This document shows, piece by piece, positions 1-8,787 of a stretch of 64,000 bases of DNA. The translations under genes and the position numbers were made by a program. Where the stretch lies: positions 124,001-188,000 of the forward strand of contig NZ_CABPRZ010000002.1 in the NCBI RefSeq assembly GCF_902459695.1, read 5' to 3'. Each line of letters begins with the position of its first letter. Within the stretch, counting starts at the first letter, position 1. Origin of the DNA: Pandoraea terrae (GTDB lineage: Bacteria > Pseudomonadota > Gammaproteobacteria > Burkholderiales > Burkholderiaceae). The notes under the pieces are model-generated. The model was not told the origin of the DNA. It ran no database searches and was given only the letters and a program-made list of their open reading frames with translations.

Positions 1-173
1 ACGGCCTCGACCGCGCCCATGCCGCCGATGGACGAATAGAGACTGGACATGTCGACCAGCACCCCGATCTTGATGCCGCCGTTCGCGAGCTGGACCTGCT
101 GGGCGGGTACCGGTCCCGCGACGAGCGCGAAAAGCGTGGTGCACATCGCCAGCGCAAGCGATTTGAGCTTCAT
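1..173 (-). CDS. ABC transporter substrate-binding protein, Leu/Ile/Val type (N-terminal part only)
   Basis: This is the first 57 codons of a periplasmic solute-binding protein that runs off the left edge. On the minus strand it begins MKLKSLALAM and has a hydrophobic signal peptide with a likely cleavage after PAQ near residue 25. It then reads IKIGVLVDMSSLYSSIGG, which looks like the first strand and ligand loop of the branched-chain amino acid (HAAT) binding-protein family. Start 173 is chosen because GGAGACAAGG lies just upstream; an in-frame ATG at 188 is the alternative. The gene diverges from the LysR regulator at 290, which may control it. The ligand cannot be told. Confidence 0.75.
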   Translation of the reverse strand, partial: MKLKSLALAMCTTLFALVAGPVPAQQVQLANGGIKIGVLVDMSSLYSSIGGMGAVEA

Positions 174-264
174 CTGCCTTGTCTCCATTTTGGTGATGCT
201 GGTATTTGAAGCGACTATGCGACGACACAAAAAATCTGACAATACCCTTAATATGAGAAAGTCT

Positions 265-281
265 GTTCAATCTCATTCAAC
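265..281. promoter_or_regulatory. Imperfect palindrome before the LysR start
   Basis: GTTCAAT (265-271), a CTC spacer, and ATTCAAC (275-281) form an imperfect inverted repeat with 6 of 7 positions matching, 8 bp before the LysR start codon. It lies in the divergent promoter region shared with the binding-protein gene, so it could be an autoregulatory LysR site. The match is short and the assignment is inference. Confidence 0.25.
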
Positions 282-289
282 AAACCCTC

Positions 290-1201
290 ATGGACCTGAA
301 TTTGATCGGCCTGTTCGTCGAGATCGTGGATGCGGGCAGCCTCAGCGCCGCGGCGCGCAAGCTCGGCATGACGCGCTCGAACATCAGTCATCGGCTCAAG
401 CTGCTCGAGCGCGAGACTGACGCGCAACTGCTGCGCCGCTCAACGCGCAGCCTCGATCTGACACAAGCGGGTCACACGCTATACGATTACGGCAGGCGCA
501 TGCTCGACGACCTCGGCACGGCCAAGGCATCGATCGACAGCCTCGGCCAGACGCTGCGCGGCCACGTGCGCATCAGCGTGCCGACAGGCTTCGGCCGGAT
601 GTTCGTCGGCGCCATGCTGCTTGACTTCATGCGCAGCCATCCAGGCATCACACTGACTGTCACGTTCAACAACCGCATCCATGACCTGATCTCGGCACGG
701 GTCGACGTTGCGCTCAAGATCACCGCCTCGCCGCCGCAGGAGTATGTCGCACGAAACGTCTGCCCGATCGAATGGCGACTATTTGCATCGCAAGACTACG
801 TGGCGCGGCACGGTCCGATCGAAACACCGGCCGACCTCGAGCGGCAGATCCTCGTCGGCTCGCCCTATCCCGGCGCTCGTGTCACGTTCAAGCTGGCGTC
901 GCGCCACGACGCGTCCGCCATCCACCTGGTCACGATGCAACCCGCCCTGCAATCCGAAGACTTCCCTTTTCTCGCCGATGCAGCTGCGCGCGGCATGGGC
1001 GTCGGCCTGCTTCCCGGCTATGTCGCACATGCCCCCACGCACGCGGCGCTGCAACCAATCCTGCCCGACTACCGCGTGGCGGGCCTTGGCGGCGCGCTTT
1101 ACATTCTTACGCTGCCAAACCGCTATCCGTCACCGTCGACACAGGCCCTGATCGACTATCTGCGCGACGCGATCGGGAAACTCGCCGAGGCTTGGCGGTA
1201 A
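290..1201 (+). CDS. LysR family transcriptional regulator
   Basis: This 303-residue protein has the usual LysR length. Residues 1-60 form the winged helix-turn-helix (LSAAARKLGMTRSNISHRLK followed by the wing), and the rest is the periplasmic-binding-like effector domain. The recognition-helix style and the HVRISVPTGFGRMFV stretch resemble the CrgA/AaeR-like subgroup. It is divergent from the binding-protein gene at 1-173, with a 116-bp gap that carries a short palindrome. It could regulate that transporter, the downstream nitrile hydratase operon, or both. The effector is unknown. Confidence 0.9.
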   Translation: MDLNLIGLFVEIVDAGSLSAAARKLGMTRSNISHRLKLLERETDAQLLRRSTRSLDLTQAGHTLYDYGRRMLDDLGTAKASIDSLGQTLRGHVRISVPTGFGRMFVGAMLLDFMRSHPGITLTVTFNNRIHDLISARVDVALKITASPPQEYVARNVCPIEWRLFASQDYVARHGPIETPADLERQILVGSPYPGARVTFKLASRHDASAIHLVTMQPALQSEDFPFLADAAARGMGVGLLPGYVAHAPTHAALQPILPDYRVAGLGGALYILTLPNRYPSPSTQALIDYLRDAIGKLAEAWR

Positions 1202-1291
1202 CGGGCACGGCGCCCCGCGCGCGCATCTGATGCTAGCAATCCCGAACCAGCCGTCCTACACTTCGATAGTTGGTCTGATCCGAGTACATCC

Positions 1292-1909
1292 ATGAGCCTC
1301 GACGAGCACGACCACTCCGAACTGTCGCCGATCCAACTGCGGGTGCGCGCGCTCGAGACAATTTTGACCGAGAAGGGCTACGTCGATCCTGCTGTGCTCG
1401 ACCTTATCGTCGAGCGATACCAGACCAGGATCGGCCCTCACATCGGCGCTGGAGTGATCGCCAGGGCGTGGGTCGATCCTGTGTTCAAGACCGCGCTGCT
1501 GGCAGACGCGACAAAGGCGATCGCTGCGCTCGGCGTTGTCAGTCACGTGGGCGATCATCTGATCGCGGTGGAGAACACGCCCGGGCATCACAACATGGTC
1601 GTCTGCACGCTGTGCTCGTGCTACCCGTGGGACGTGCTCGGGCTGCCGCCGGTCTGGTACAAGTCGGCCGCTTATCGCTCGCGTGCCGTGTCGGATCCGC
1701 GCGGCGTGCTGGCCGACTTCGGTGTCGTCCTGCCAGAAGACACGCAGATCCGAGTCTGGGACTCGACCGCGGAGACCCGCTTCCTCGTGGTGCCACCCCG
1801 CCCCGCCGGCACCGAAGGCTGGCCCGAGGAGCGCCTGGCGCGGCTGGTCACCCGTGACTGCATGATCGGCACCGGCCTGCCCCGGCGCCCCGAGGCGGTA
1901 TCGCCATGA
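1292..1909 (+). CDS. nthA: Nitrile hydratase subunit alpha, cobalt type
   Basis: This is the catalytic metal-binding subunit of nitrile hydratase, which hydrates nitriles to amides in the cytoplasm. At 205 residues it has family length. The metal claw is CTLCSC (Cys105, Cys108, Ser109, Cys110). Thr after the first Cys marks the Co(III) type; iron enzymes have CSLCSC. In the family, two of the cysteines are oxidised to sulfinic and sulfenic acids. The downstream [10 protein letters not shown] and [11 protein letters not shown] segments are standard for the subunit. It heads a three-gene operon, with its stop overlapping the beta start (ATGA). The related thiocyanate hydrolase gamma subunit shares the claw, but the gene order here fits nitrile hydratase. 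Confidence 0.95.
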   Translation: MSLDEHDHSELSPIQLRVRALETILTEKGYVDPAVLDLIVERYQTRIGPHIGAGVIARAWVDPVFKTALLADATKAIAALGVVSHVGDHLIAVENTPGHHNMVVCTLCSCYPWDVLGLPPVWYKSAAYRSRAVSDPRGVLADFGVVLPEDTQIRVWDSTAETRFLVVPPRPAGTEGWPEERLARLVTRDCMIGTGLPRRPEAVSP

Positions 1910-2562
1910 ACGGCGTTCACGACATGGGGGGCATGCACGGCTTCGGCACGGTCCAGCCCGAGGCTGACGAACCCCCGTTTCACGCACAGTGGGAGGCGCG
2001 CGTGCTGGCAATGCAGCGGGCCATGCGTTTCACGCACGCCTGGAACATCGACATGTCTCGCGACGCGCAGGAGCGGCTGCCTGCCGCAGTCTACCTGTCG
2101 GCGTCCTATTACGAAAGATGGGCATTGGGAATGGAGTGCAACGCCGTCGAGCAAGGGCTGGTCGGCGCTGATGAAATCGCCGCAGGGCAACCCCTGCATC
2201 CGGGCAAGCCCGTCGAACGGGTGATGACGACGAACGACATCGAACACGCATTCACCCGCGGTTCTGTCGCTCGCCCGCCCGAGCAGCCTGCCAGGTTCAA
2301 GCCGGGCGAGCGAGTGCGCACCAAGAACATGAACCCGCCCACGCACACGCGCTTGCCGCGGTACGCTCGCGGCCGTGAAGGAACGATCGAGGCGATCCGA
2401 GGTTGCCATGTGTTTCCGGACTCCGTCGTGACGGGCGCGGGAGAAGACCCGCAGTGGCTCTACACAGTCGTCTTCGAAGGCCACGAGCTCTGGGGAGCGG
2501 ACACCGACGCCACGCTCACCGTCTCGATCGAGGCATTCGAGCCCTACCTCGAACCGGCGTGA
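1906..2562 (+). CDS. nthB: Nitrile hydratase subunit beta
   Basis: The 218-residue protein opens with [16 protein letters not shown], the hallmark N-terminus of nitrile hydratase beta subunits. It ends in the SH3-like barrel segment ([20 protein letters not shown] to [20 protein letters not shown]). The beta subunit packs on alpha, and its conserved arginines hydrogen-bond the oxidised claw cysteines. The start codon overlaps the alpha stop by 4 bp, so the subunits are probably translationally coupled. Confidence 0.95.
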   Translation: MNGVHDMGGMHGFGTVQPEADEPPFHAQWEARVLAMQRAMRFTHAWNIDMSRDAQERLPAAVYLSASYYERWALGMECNAVEQGLVGADEIAAGQPLHPGKPVERVMTTNDIEHAFTRGSVARPPEQPARFKPGERVRTKNMNPPTHTRLPRYARGREGTIEAIRGCHVFPDSVVTGAGEDPQWLYTVVFEGHELWGADTDATLTVSIEAFEPYLEPA

Positions 2563-2563
2563 A

Positions 2564-2962
2564 ATGAAGGTCGATCCAGCCGCAGCGCGTGATGCCGCCG
2601 ATGCCGTACCAGGCATTCCCCGTGACCAGGAAGGCCCGGTGTTCCGCGAGCCATGGGAGGCACAGGCTTTTGCTCTGGCGCTGGTCTTGCACCAGCAGGG
2701 CCTCTACACTTGGCGCGAATGGGCAGCAACGCTGGCAGAGGAGATCAGGCGCGCGCAGCTTGCGGGGGATCCGTATACGGGCGAGACCTACTACCTGCAC
2801 TGGCTTGCCACGCTCGAGCGCCTGGTGGCAAGCAAAGGCGTCGCGAGCGCAGAGACGCAGACGCGCTACCGCGAAGCTTGGCACCACGCTGCGCATCGCA
2901 CGCCTCACGGCACGCCTATCGAACTGTCGCATCGCGATTTCACAGGAAACGAGGATTCGTGA
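2564..2962 (+). CDS. Nitrile hydratase accessory protein (P14K/NhlE-like assembly chaperone)
   Basis: This 132-residue protein resembles the N-terminal half of nitrile hydratase beta (REPWEAQAFALALVLHQQGLYTWREW, then YYLHWLATLERLV). Such proteins are the accessory chaperones of cobalt nitrile hydratases. In Rhodococcus and Pseudomonas systems they bind apo-alpha and deliver cobalt and oxidised cysteines by subunit swapping. It begins one base after the beta stop. Its presence supports the cobalt reading of the CTLCSC claw. Confidence 0.85.
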   Translation: MKVDPAAARDAADAVPGIPRDQEGPVFREPWEAQAFALALVLHQQGLYTWREWAATLAEEIRRAQLAGDPYTGETYYLHWLATLERLVASKGVASAETQTRYREAWHHAAHRTPHGTPIELSHRDFTGNEDS

Positions 2963-3053
2963 ACCCCGGAGCGGTTCGTGTTGTCAAGGTGCTTTGTGCA
3001 TCCTATGGTTGTTATTTGGGTCGTTCCACGGGTTGCTGCATGGCGGTGCGAAC

Positions 3054-4175
3054 ATGAACACCGCGACCGTCATGGACAAAAAGAACATGCCAAGCATTGC
3101 AGATGGGCCACGTCGGACCCTCCTGAAGGCCGGATCGGCAGCCGTCCTCCTTGCAGCAATCGGTGCGGAGGTTTGCCCGAGCAGTGCGACCGCAGCGGCA
3201 AAAATGACCGCGCATGAAAAGGATCTCTACGAGGCGGCGAAGAAGGAGGGTGGGACGCTCACCTGGTACACGACGCATTTTGACGATACGACTGCCCAAG
3301 CGCTTGGCCACGGCTTCGAAGCGAATTTCCCCGGTGTCAAGGTCAGTGTAGTGCGCACGACTGCGCAAGTCGCGTTTCAGCGCGTCACCCAGGAACTCAA
3401 GGCGGGCGCAGTCCAGGTCGACGTATTCAGCTCGACCGATGTCGGACACTACGTATTCCTGAAGGATAGGAATCTGCTCGAGCAGTTCATGCCAGAAAAT
3501 TCCAACAAAGTGTCCGAACTCTATCAGCACTATGATCCGGATGGATATTACTTTGTCACCTCGGCCGGCCTGATCGGAATGGTCTACAACACGGCGAAGG
3601 TCAAGGAGGTGGATGCACCCAAGAACTGGACCGATCTCACCGACGTGAAATGGAAGGACAAGATCGCGCTTGGGCACCCCGGCTTCAGTGGCTTCGTCGG
3701 CGCGTGGGCCGTGTTGATGCGCAAGCTCTACGGCTGGCAGTTTTTCGAATCATTGGCGAAGAGTAATCCGCAGATTGGCCGCTCGATCAACGATCCCCTC
3801 ACCATGCTCAACGCGGGCGAGCGGGTGGTCGCCGGCACTGCCTTGTTCGGAACCGCGGGCGAGAGCGCACAGAGGGGCAATCCCCTGGCGATGATTTACC
3901 CGACCGACGGTACCGTGCTGGTGCTGTCGCCCTCCGGCATCATGAAGGGGGCCAAGCACCCGAACGCGGCGCGGTTGTTCGTGGAATATTTGTTGAGTGT
4001 CGATGCGTCCAAAGTCCTGGCCGACCATTTCGGCGAGCCCATCCGGCCTGAAGTATCACCCTCGAGTGGCGTGAAATCAGCCAAGGAACTTAAGACGATC
4101 CGGCCGAGCGTCAATGAAATCGTCAAGGGCATCCCGGAAGTGATCAAACAATGGCGCGAGACCTTCGGGGTGTGA
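3054..4175 (+). CDS. ABC transporter substrate-binding protein, iron(III)/spermidine class, Tat signal
   Basis: This is a periplasmic binding protein of the type 2 iron(III)/polyamine class. The N-terminus carries a twin-arginine motif (PRRTLLKAG) followed by a hydrophobic stretch, so export in folded form is likely. The mature part begins EKDLYEAAKKEGGTLTWYTT, typical of FbpA/PotD-like proteins. Reading the frame back to 2589 would overlap the nitrile hydratase accessory gene, so the start is placed at ATG 3054; ATGs at 3072 and 3090 are alternatives, and none has a strong Shine-Dalgarno. It is followed by permease and ATPase genes. The substrate is not evident; the neighbouring nitrile hydratase allows, but does not prove, a link. 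Confidence 0.85.
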   Translation: MNTATVMDKKNMPSIADGPRRTLLKAGSAAVLLAAIGAEVCPSSATAAAKMTAHEKDLYEAAKKEGGTLTWYTTHFDDTTAQALGHGFEANFPGVKVSVVRTTAQVAFQRVTQELKAGAVQVDVFSSTDVGHYVFLKDRNLLEQFMPENSNKVSELYQHYDPDGYYFVTSAGLIGMVYNTAKVKEVDAPKNWTDLTDVKWKDKIALGHPGFSGFVGAWAVLMRKLYGWQFFESLAKSNPQIGRSINDPLTMLNAGERVVAGTALFGTAGESAQRGNPLAMIYPTDGTVLVLSPSGIMKGAKHPNAARLFVEYLLSVDASKVLADHFGEPIRPEVSPSSGVKSAKELKTIRPSVNEIVKGIPEVIKQWRETFGV

Positions 4176-5110
4176 AATACTCTCCGGGCCACGCGATCGT
4201 GAGCCGGCTGCAGCGGCTTGAGCCAACCATGTTTCTGTGGCTCGCCATGATCGCCGTGCTCATCTTCCTGGTGGCAAGCCCGATGGTCCGGCTGGTTGTG
4301 TCGAGCTTCCAGGAGGCCGACACCGGTCGGCTCACACTCGCCAATTACGTGGATGCCTATGGCAGCCTGCGCCATCTTCAGGCGTTATTCAATTCGTTCG
4401 AGCTCGGCATTGGCGTCGCGCTGCTCTCCGGCGTGTTCGGCGTTCCCATCGCCTGGGCAATATCGCGCACAGACATGCCGGCGAAATCGTTGGTGCGCCT
4501 GATGGTGTTCGGCGCGTTCATCACGCCACCGTATCTTGGCGCGATCAGCTCGATCCTGCTGGCCGGCCCTAATTCCGGCTGGCTCAACAAAGCCTGGATG
4601 GCGCTTTCGGGCGCAGACCATGGCATTGTCAACGTCTATTCCATGACGGGACTTATCGTCGTGGTCGCCGCCGCCTCGTTTCCCTATGTTTTCGTGTTCA
4701 CCAACTCGGCCCTCGATCTGGTGTCTTCCGAGATGGAGGACGCGGCCAACATTCTTGGCGCCGGGACCCTGCGAACCACCTTTGGCGTGACGCTGCCGCT
4801 CGTGCTGCCGGCGATCGTCGGCAGTCTCATTGTCAGTTTTCTGGAAGCGATTGCGCTGTTCGGTGCCCCGGCAATGATCGGGCTACCGGCTCGCTTTCAA
4901 GTGGTTTCGACCCAGCTCTGGCAATTCTTCGAATATCCGGTGCGCGTCGAGGAGGCAGCTGCCTATTCGATCCCACTACTTCTGATCACCATCCTGATGT
5001 TTTGGCTGAAGCGATCGCTGGTCGGCCGGAAGGGCTATACCGCCGTTACCGGCACGGGCGGAGAACGCCGCCAAATCCACCTGGGCGCCTGGGCGCCTGG
5101 CGCTGGCTGA
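4172..5110 (+). CDS. ABC transporter permease, N-terminal half of a split FbpB-like permease
   Basis: This is an inner-membrane permease with about six transmembrane helices. It carries the EAA-type loop SSEMEDAANILGAGTLRTTF, which contacts the ATPase. The GTG at 4172 overlaps the previous stop (GTGA), the same arrangement used by the ATPase gene; ATG 4151 is an alternative. After HLGAW near 5090 the frame runs for only five more residues (APGAG) to a TGA. Removing one copy of an 8-bp tandem repeat at 5081-5096 joins it in frame to the next ORF as HLGAWRWLMLGYALF. The ancestral gene was therefore probably one fused two-domain permease of FbpB type. Confidence 0.85.
   Translation: MKYSPGHAIVSRLQRLEPTMFLWLAMIAVLIFLVASPMVRLVVSSFQEADTGRLTLANYVDAYGSLRHLQALFNSFELGIGVALLSGVFGVPIAWAISRTDMPAKSLVRLMVFGAFITPPYLGAISSILLAGPNSGWLNKAWMALSGADHGIVNVYSMTGLIVVVAAASFPYVFVFTNSALDLVSSEMEDAANILGAGTLRTTFGVTLPLVLPAIVGSLIVSFLEAIALFGAPAMIGLPARFQVVSTQLWQFFEYPVRVEEAAAYSIPLLLITILMFWLKRSLVGRKGYTAVTGTGGERRQIHLGAWAPGAG
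5081..5096 (+). repeat. 8-bp tandem duplication that breaks the permease frame
   Basis: CTGGGCGC occurs twice in tandem (5081-5088 and 5089-5096), followed by CTGGCGCTGG. Deleting one unit restores one reading frame through the two permease halves. The duplication shifts the frame and creates the TGA at 5108-5110. It may be a real strand-slippage mutation or a sequence error. Confidence 0.85.
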
Positions 5111-5895
5111 TGCTTGGCTACGCGCTGTTCGTCTGTGCACTGTCGGTGCTGCTGCCGACGCTCGTACTGATGCAGGCTGCCTTCGCAAAAGCCTGGGGCC
5201 GGGGTTTCTCGTTCGATAACCTCACACTGCATAATTTTCAGTACGTGCTGTTCGAACAGACCCAGGCGCAGCAGGCGATTCTCAACACGTTTCTGTACGC
5301 CGGTGCCAGCGCCGTCGCAGCGATCGGGCTCTCGCTCGCGATTGCTTATGTGGTGAGCCGCAAGCTGGTACCCGGGACGAATGTGCTCGCCTTCTTGTGT
5401 ATGGCGCCGTTCGTTATTCCGGGCATCGTGCTGGCAATCGGTTTCTATGCGGCCTATGCGCCGCCGCCCCTGGCGCTCTACGGCAGCGGGCTGATGATGA
5501 TTCTCGCCTTCACCACCAGATTTCTACCGATCGCCTATATGTCTTGCGCCACCGGAATGCAAAGCATTAGTCCGGAAATGGAGGAGGCCGTTCGGATTCT
5601 CGGCGGCGGTCGCCTGTTGGCGATCCGAAAGATACTGGCCCCGCTGATGAAGAAGAACCTCGCTGGCGTCTGGATCCTGGTGTTTATTCCGGCGGCGCGG
5701 GAACTTTCGTCGGCGATCTTCCTGGTCGGGCCCAATACGCGGGTAATCTCGGTGATGTTGTTCGACCTGTCGGAAGAAGGGAATTTCGAGGTCCTTGCGG
5801 CGCTTGGCGCCATCCTGCTGGTCGTCAGCGTCATTATTGCCGGCGTCGGGTCCCGCATCATCGGCCGCGATTTCATGGTGCGGAGAAACGCGTGA
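5110..5895 (+). CDS. ABC transporter permease, C-terminal half of a split FbpB-like permease
   Basis: This is the second membrane domain of the importer. It begins MLGYALFVCALSVLLPTL and includes its own EAA loop (SPEMEEAVRILGGGRLLAIR). The start at ATG 5110 overlaps the TGA of the upstream half (TGATG), so translation could restart by coupling even though the frame is broken. A longer reading from 5002 would run antiparallel in frame to the first half's last helix and is less likely. The domain has six predicted helices and lacks only the linker that would join it to the first half. The ATPase gene begins inside its stop codon (GTGA). Confidence 0.8.
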   Translation: MLGYALFVCALSVLLPTLVLMQAAFAKAWGRGFSFDNLTLHNFQYVLFEQTQAQQAILNTFLYAGASAVAAIGLSLAIAYVVSRKLVPGTNVLAFLCMAPFVIPGIVLAIGFYAAYAPPPLALYGSGLMMILAFTTRFLPIAYMSCATGMQSISPEMEEAVRILGGGRLLAIRKILAPLMKKNLAGVWILVFIPAARELSSAIFLVGPNTRVISVMLFDLSEEGNFEVLAALGAILLVVSVIIAGVGSRIIGRDFMVRRNA

Positions 5896-6962
5896 ACAAG
5901 CTCGAACTGCGCGGTGTCGAGAAGCGTTTCGGCGACTCCATCGCCGTCGGTGGCGTGGATCTCGCGTTCGAGGAAGGAGAGTTCGTGTCGTTGCTGGGCC
6001 CCTCGGGCTGCGGCAAGACGACGACGCTACGGATGATCGCCGGATTCATCGATCCAACCGCCGGGACCATCGAAATGGACGGCAAGGTGCTGTCCACGCC
6101 CTCGGGCTCGGTGCCGCCGGAGCGGCGGCACATGTCGATGATCTTCCAGAGCTACGCGGTGTGGCCGAACATGACGGTGGAGCAGAATGTCGCGTTTGGG
6201 CTGAAGCTGCGCCGGCTTCCGGCCGACGAGTTGCGCAAGCGCGTCGCCGAGATGCTCGATGTGGTTCAGATGCGGCATTTGGCGCAGCGCTACCCGGCGG
6301 AATTGAGCGGCGGGCAGCAGCAGCGAGTCGCACTGGCGCGCGCCATTGTCATCAAACCGGCGGTGCTGTTGCTCGACGAGCCGCTTTCCAATCTCGACGC
6401 CAGCCTGCGCGAGGAAATGCGCTTCGAAATCCGCCGGCTGCACGGAGAGTTCCAGATCACAACCATCTATGTCACGCACGATCAGTCCGAGGCGATGGTG
6501 ACGTCGGACCGGATAGCGGTAATGAACCAGGGGCACATCGAGCAGGTCGATGATCCTCACACGCTCTACACCAAGCCGAGGACGCGGTTCGTCGCCGGCT
6601 TCATCGGTCGCACCAATTTCATTGACGGCACGTGCAACGGAACCGAGATCGTGTTCGATCATTTCAGCATACCGAAGAGCGCGCTGGAAAACGGGGGCGC
6701 ACTCAATGGAAAAATCACCTTTTCGGTCCGGCCGCAGAGCATGCGGCTTTCCCGCTCGCCGTCAGAGCGCACCGGCGGAGCGCCGCAGGTGGAAGTCAAG
6801 GTGATCGAGCGGGCCTATCTCGGCGAATATTGGGACTACATCGTGATACCGACCCATGGCTCGGCCAAGCTGCGCGTTACCGCGCCACCACTCGAGGTTT
6901 ACGGGGTCGGCGAATCCGTCTCACTCGAATTTGACCCCGGCCACATGGCGCCAGTCATATGA
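5892..6962 (+). CDS. ABC transporter ATP-binding protein, iron/spermidine class
   Basis: This is the cytoplasmic ATPase of the importer, 356 residues. Walker A is GPSGCGKT (residues 36-43), the signature is LSGGQQQR near 140, Walker B is VLLLDEP followed by the D-loop SNLD, and the switch histidine lies in YVTHDQSEAM. The C-terminal ~120 residues are a TOBE-like domain, as in PotA/FbpC/UgpC ATPases. It starts at GTG 5892 overlapping the permease stop, and it is the last gene of the transport operon. Confidence 0.93.
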   Translation: MNKLELRGVEKRFGDSIAVGGVDLAFEEGEFVSLLGPSGCGKTTTLRMIAGFIDPTAGTIEMDGKVLSTPSGSVPPERRHMSMIFQSYAVWPNMTVEQNVAFGLKLRRLPADELRKRVAEMLDVVQMRHLAQRYPAELSGGQQQRVALARAIVIKPAVLLLDEPLSNLDASLREEMRFEIRRLHGEFQITTIYVTHDQSEAMVTSDRIAVMNQGHIEQVDDPHTLYTKPRTRFVAGFIGRTNFIDGTCNGTEIVFDHFSIPKSALENGGALNGKITFSVRPQSMRLSRSPSERTGGAPQVEVKVIERAYLGEYWDYIVIPTHGSAKLRVTAPPLEVYGVGESVSLEFDPGHMAPVI

Positions 6963-7124
6963 CCTGCCGCATGTTCGGCATTCGACTTCTGGCCAACCAC
7001 GAACCGCGGCTGAGCGCCGGTGCCAACTGGCCGTTGTCGAATTCAACTTGACAGTCCGTCAACGGCCGGTGGGATTGTCAAATTGAAGCGGCGCTCCGAC
7101 AATCGGTTCTCATAAGGTCCGGAA

Positions 7125-7149
7125 GGCCCCAATATATTCCGTCGGGGCC
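7125..7149. terminator. Possible hairpin downstream of the ABC importer operon
   Basis: GGCCCC (7125-7130) and GGGGCC (7144-7149) form a 6-bp GC stem around a 13-nt AT-rich loop. It lies between the importer operon and the acyl-CoA gene group. There is no T run, so its role as terminator is uncertain. Confidence 0.3.
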
Positions 7150-7170
7150 GGACTCACGGAGACGCACGCA

Positions 7171-7554
7171 ATGCCCCAAGAAACCGATGCCGTGGCCGCG
7201 GCGGCCAACCCCGAAGTCGAAGCGATCATCGATGCCGAGCGCGAGCGCGCCGGCATCAGCCGCGAAGCGCAGGACCGCTTCTCAGCCGAAAGTCAGCGCA
7301 AGACCGAAGCGGCGCAACTCGCCGGGCGCTTCGCTGACGAAATCGTTTCGGTCACCACCACGATGGCCGTGACCGACAAGGAAACCGGCGTTGTCAGCCA
7401 GCACGAGGCCACCGTCGACGCTGACACCTGCAATCGGCTCGGCACGACATACGAAGCGCTCGCGAAACTTGCCCCCGTCAAGGGACCGGAAAAATTCGTC
7501 ACGATGTGCATCGCCGGCGGCATGGGTGCCGCAGGGCTCTTCGAAATCTATTGA
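7171..7554 (+). pseudogene. Thiolase remnant (N-terminus missing, internal deletion)
   Basis: The 127-codon ORF reads like pieces of an acetyl-CoA acyltransferase. Residues about 27-60 (GISREAQDRFSAESQRK, then FADEIVSV) match the loop region in mid-thiolase. GTTYEALAKLAPVKG matches the segment that follows it. The end, VTMCIAGGMGAAGLFEIY, matches the extreme C-terminus with its catalytic CxGG(G)MG cysteine. The nucleophile-Cys N-terminal domain and about 150 residues between KFVT and MCIAGG are absent. It keeps a GGAGAC ribosome site and an open frame, so a short product may still be made, but it cannot be an active thiolase. It heads a group of acyl-CoA genes. Confidence 0.75.
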
Positions 7555-7565
7555 GAAGCCACGCC

Positions 7566-8774
7566 ATGGATCTGAACTTTACCCTTGAAGAAGAGGCCTT
7601 CCGCGCCGACGTTCAACGCTTCCTGCAGGAGAAACTCCCGCAGCGGCTCTCGGACACGGTGCACAATGGCCAGCAGCTCACACGTGCCGACATGGTGGAA
7701 TGGCACGCGATCCTGAACCAACAGGGCTGGCTCGCCAATCATTGGCCTGAGCAATACGGCGGCCCGGGCTGGAATGCTGTGCAGAAGTTCATCTTCGAGA
7801 ACGAATGCGCGCTGGCGGGCGCGCCGCGCATCGTACCGTTTGGCGTGAACATGCTGGGGCCGGTGCTCATCAAATACGGCAGCGAAGCGCAAAAGCGCTA
7901 TTGGTTGCCGCGTATTCTCGACGGTTCGGACTGGTGGTGCCAGGGCTATTCTGAACCCGGCGCGGGGTCCGATCTCGCGGCCGTCAAGACCACGGCGGTG
8001 CGCGGCACCGACGCCGACGGTGCACACTACGTCGTCAACGGCCAGAAGACGTGGACGACGCTTGGGCAGTACGCCAACATGATCTTCTGTCTCGTACGCA
8101 CGGCAACCGACGTGCGCAAGCAGGAAGGCATCAGTTTTCTGCTGGCGGACATGAACACGCCGGGGGTGGAAGTCCGCCCGATCATCACGCTCGACGGCGA
8201 ACACGAGATCAACGAAGTGTTCTTCACCGACGTGCGCGTGCCGGCGGAAAACCTTGTGGGCGAAGAGAACAAGGGCTGGACCTACGCAAAATATCTGCTC
8301 ACGTACGAGCGCACGAATATTGCGGGCGTCGGCTTCTCGGTCGCGGCGATGGAGCGGCTGCGCAAGGTCGCAGCGAAGGTCACGCGCCGCGGCCGGCCGC
8401 TTGCCGACGACCCCCTGTTCGCGGCTCGCCTGGCGCGCGTGGAGATCGACCTCGAGAACATGAAGACGACCAACCTGCGCGTGATCGCAGCGGTGGCCGG
8501 CGGCGGCGTGCCGGGTGCGGAAAGCTCGATGCTCAAGATTCGCGGCACCGAGATCCGCCAGGAAATCTCATCGCTGATGCGCCGGGCAATGGGGCCGTAT
8601 GCGCAACCATTCATCGAAGAAGCGCTTCACGGCGGTTACGACGGACAACCGATCGGCCCCGAAGAAGCCGCCACGGCCGCCGCGCAATACTTCAACAACC
8701 GTAAGCTGTCGATCTTCGGCGGCTCCAACGAAATCCAGAAAAACATCATCTCGAAGATGATCCTGGGACTGTAA
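7566..8774 (+). CDS. Acyl-CoA dehydrogenase, PimC-like large subunit
   Basis: This is a 402-residue flavoprotein of the acyl-CoA dehydrogenase family. The FAD-binding segment CQGYSEPGAGSDLAAVKT and the C-terminal FGGSNEIQKNIISKMILG are diagnostic. The start MDLNFTLEEEAFRADVQRFL at 7566 is typical of the pimeloyl-CoA dehydrogenase large-subunit group; reading back to 7506 would overlap the thiolase remnant. The next gene, 13 bp on, encodes the partner type, so the two probably form a heteromeric dehydrogenase. The acyl chain is not identified. Confidence 0.88.
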   Translation: MDLNFTLEEEAFRADVQRFLQEKLPQRLSDTVHNGQQLTRADMVEWHAILNQQGWLANHWPEQYGGPGWNAVQKFIFENECALAGAPRIVPFGVNMLGPVLIKYGSEAQKRYWLPRILDGSDWWCQGYSEPGAGSDLAAVKTTAVRGTDADGAHYVVNGQKTWTTLGQYANMIFCLVRTATDVRKQEGISFLLADMNTPGVEVRPIITLDGEHEINEVFFTDVRVPAENLVGEENKGWTYAKYLLTYERTNIAGVGFSVAAMERLRKVAAKVTRRGRPLADDPLFAARLARVEIDLENMKTTNLRVIAAVAGGGVPGAESSMLKIRGTEIRQEISSLMRRAMGPYAQPFIEEALHGGYDGQPIGPEEAATAAAQYFNNRKLSIFGGSNEIQKNIISKMILGL

Positions 8775-8787
8775 GGGGACGCTTTCC

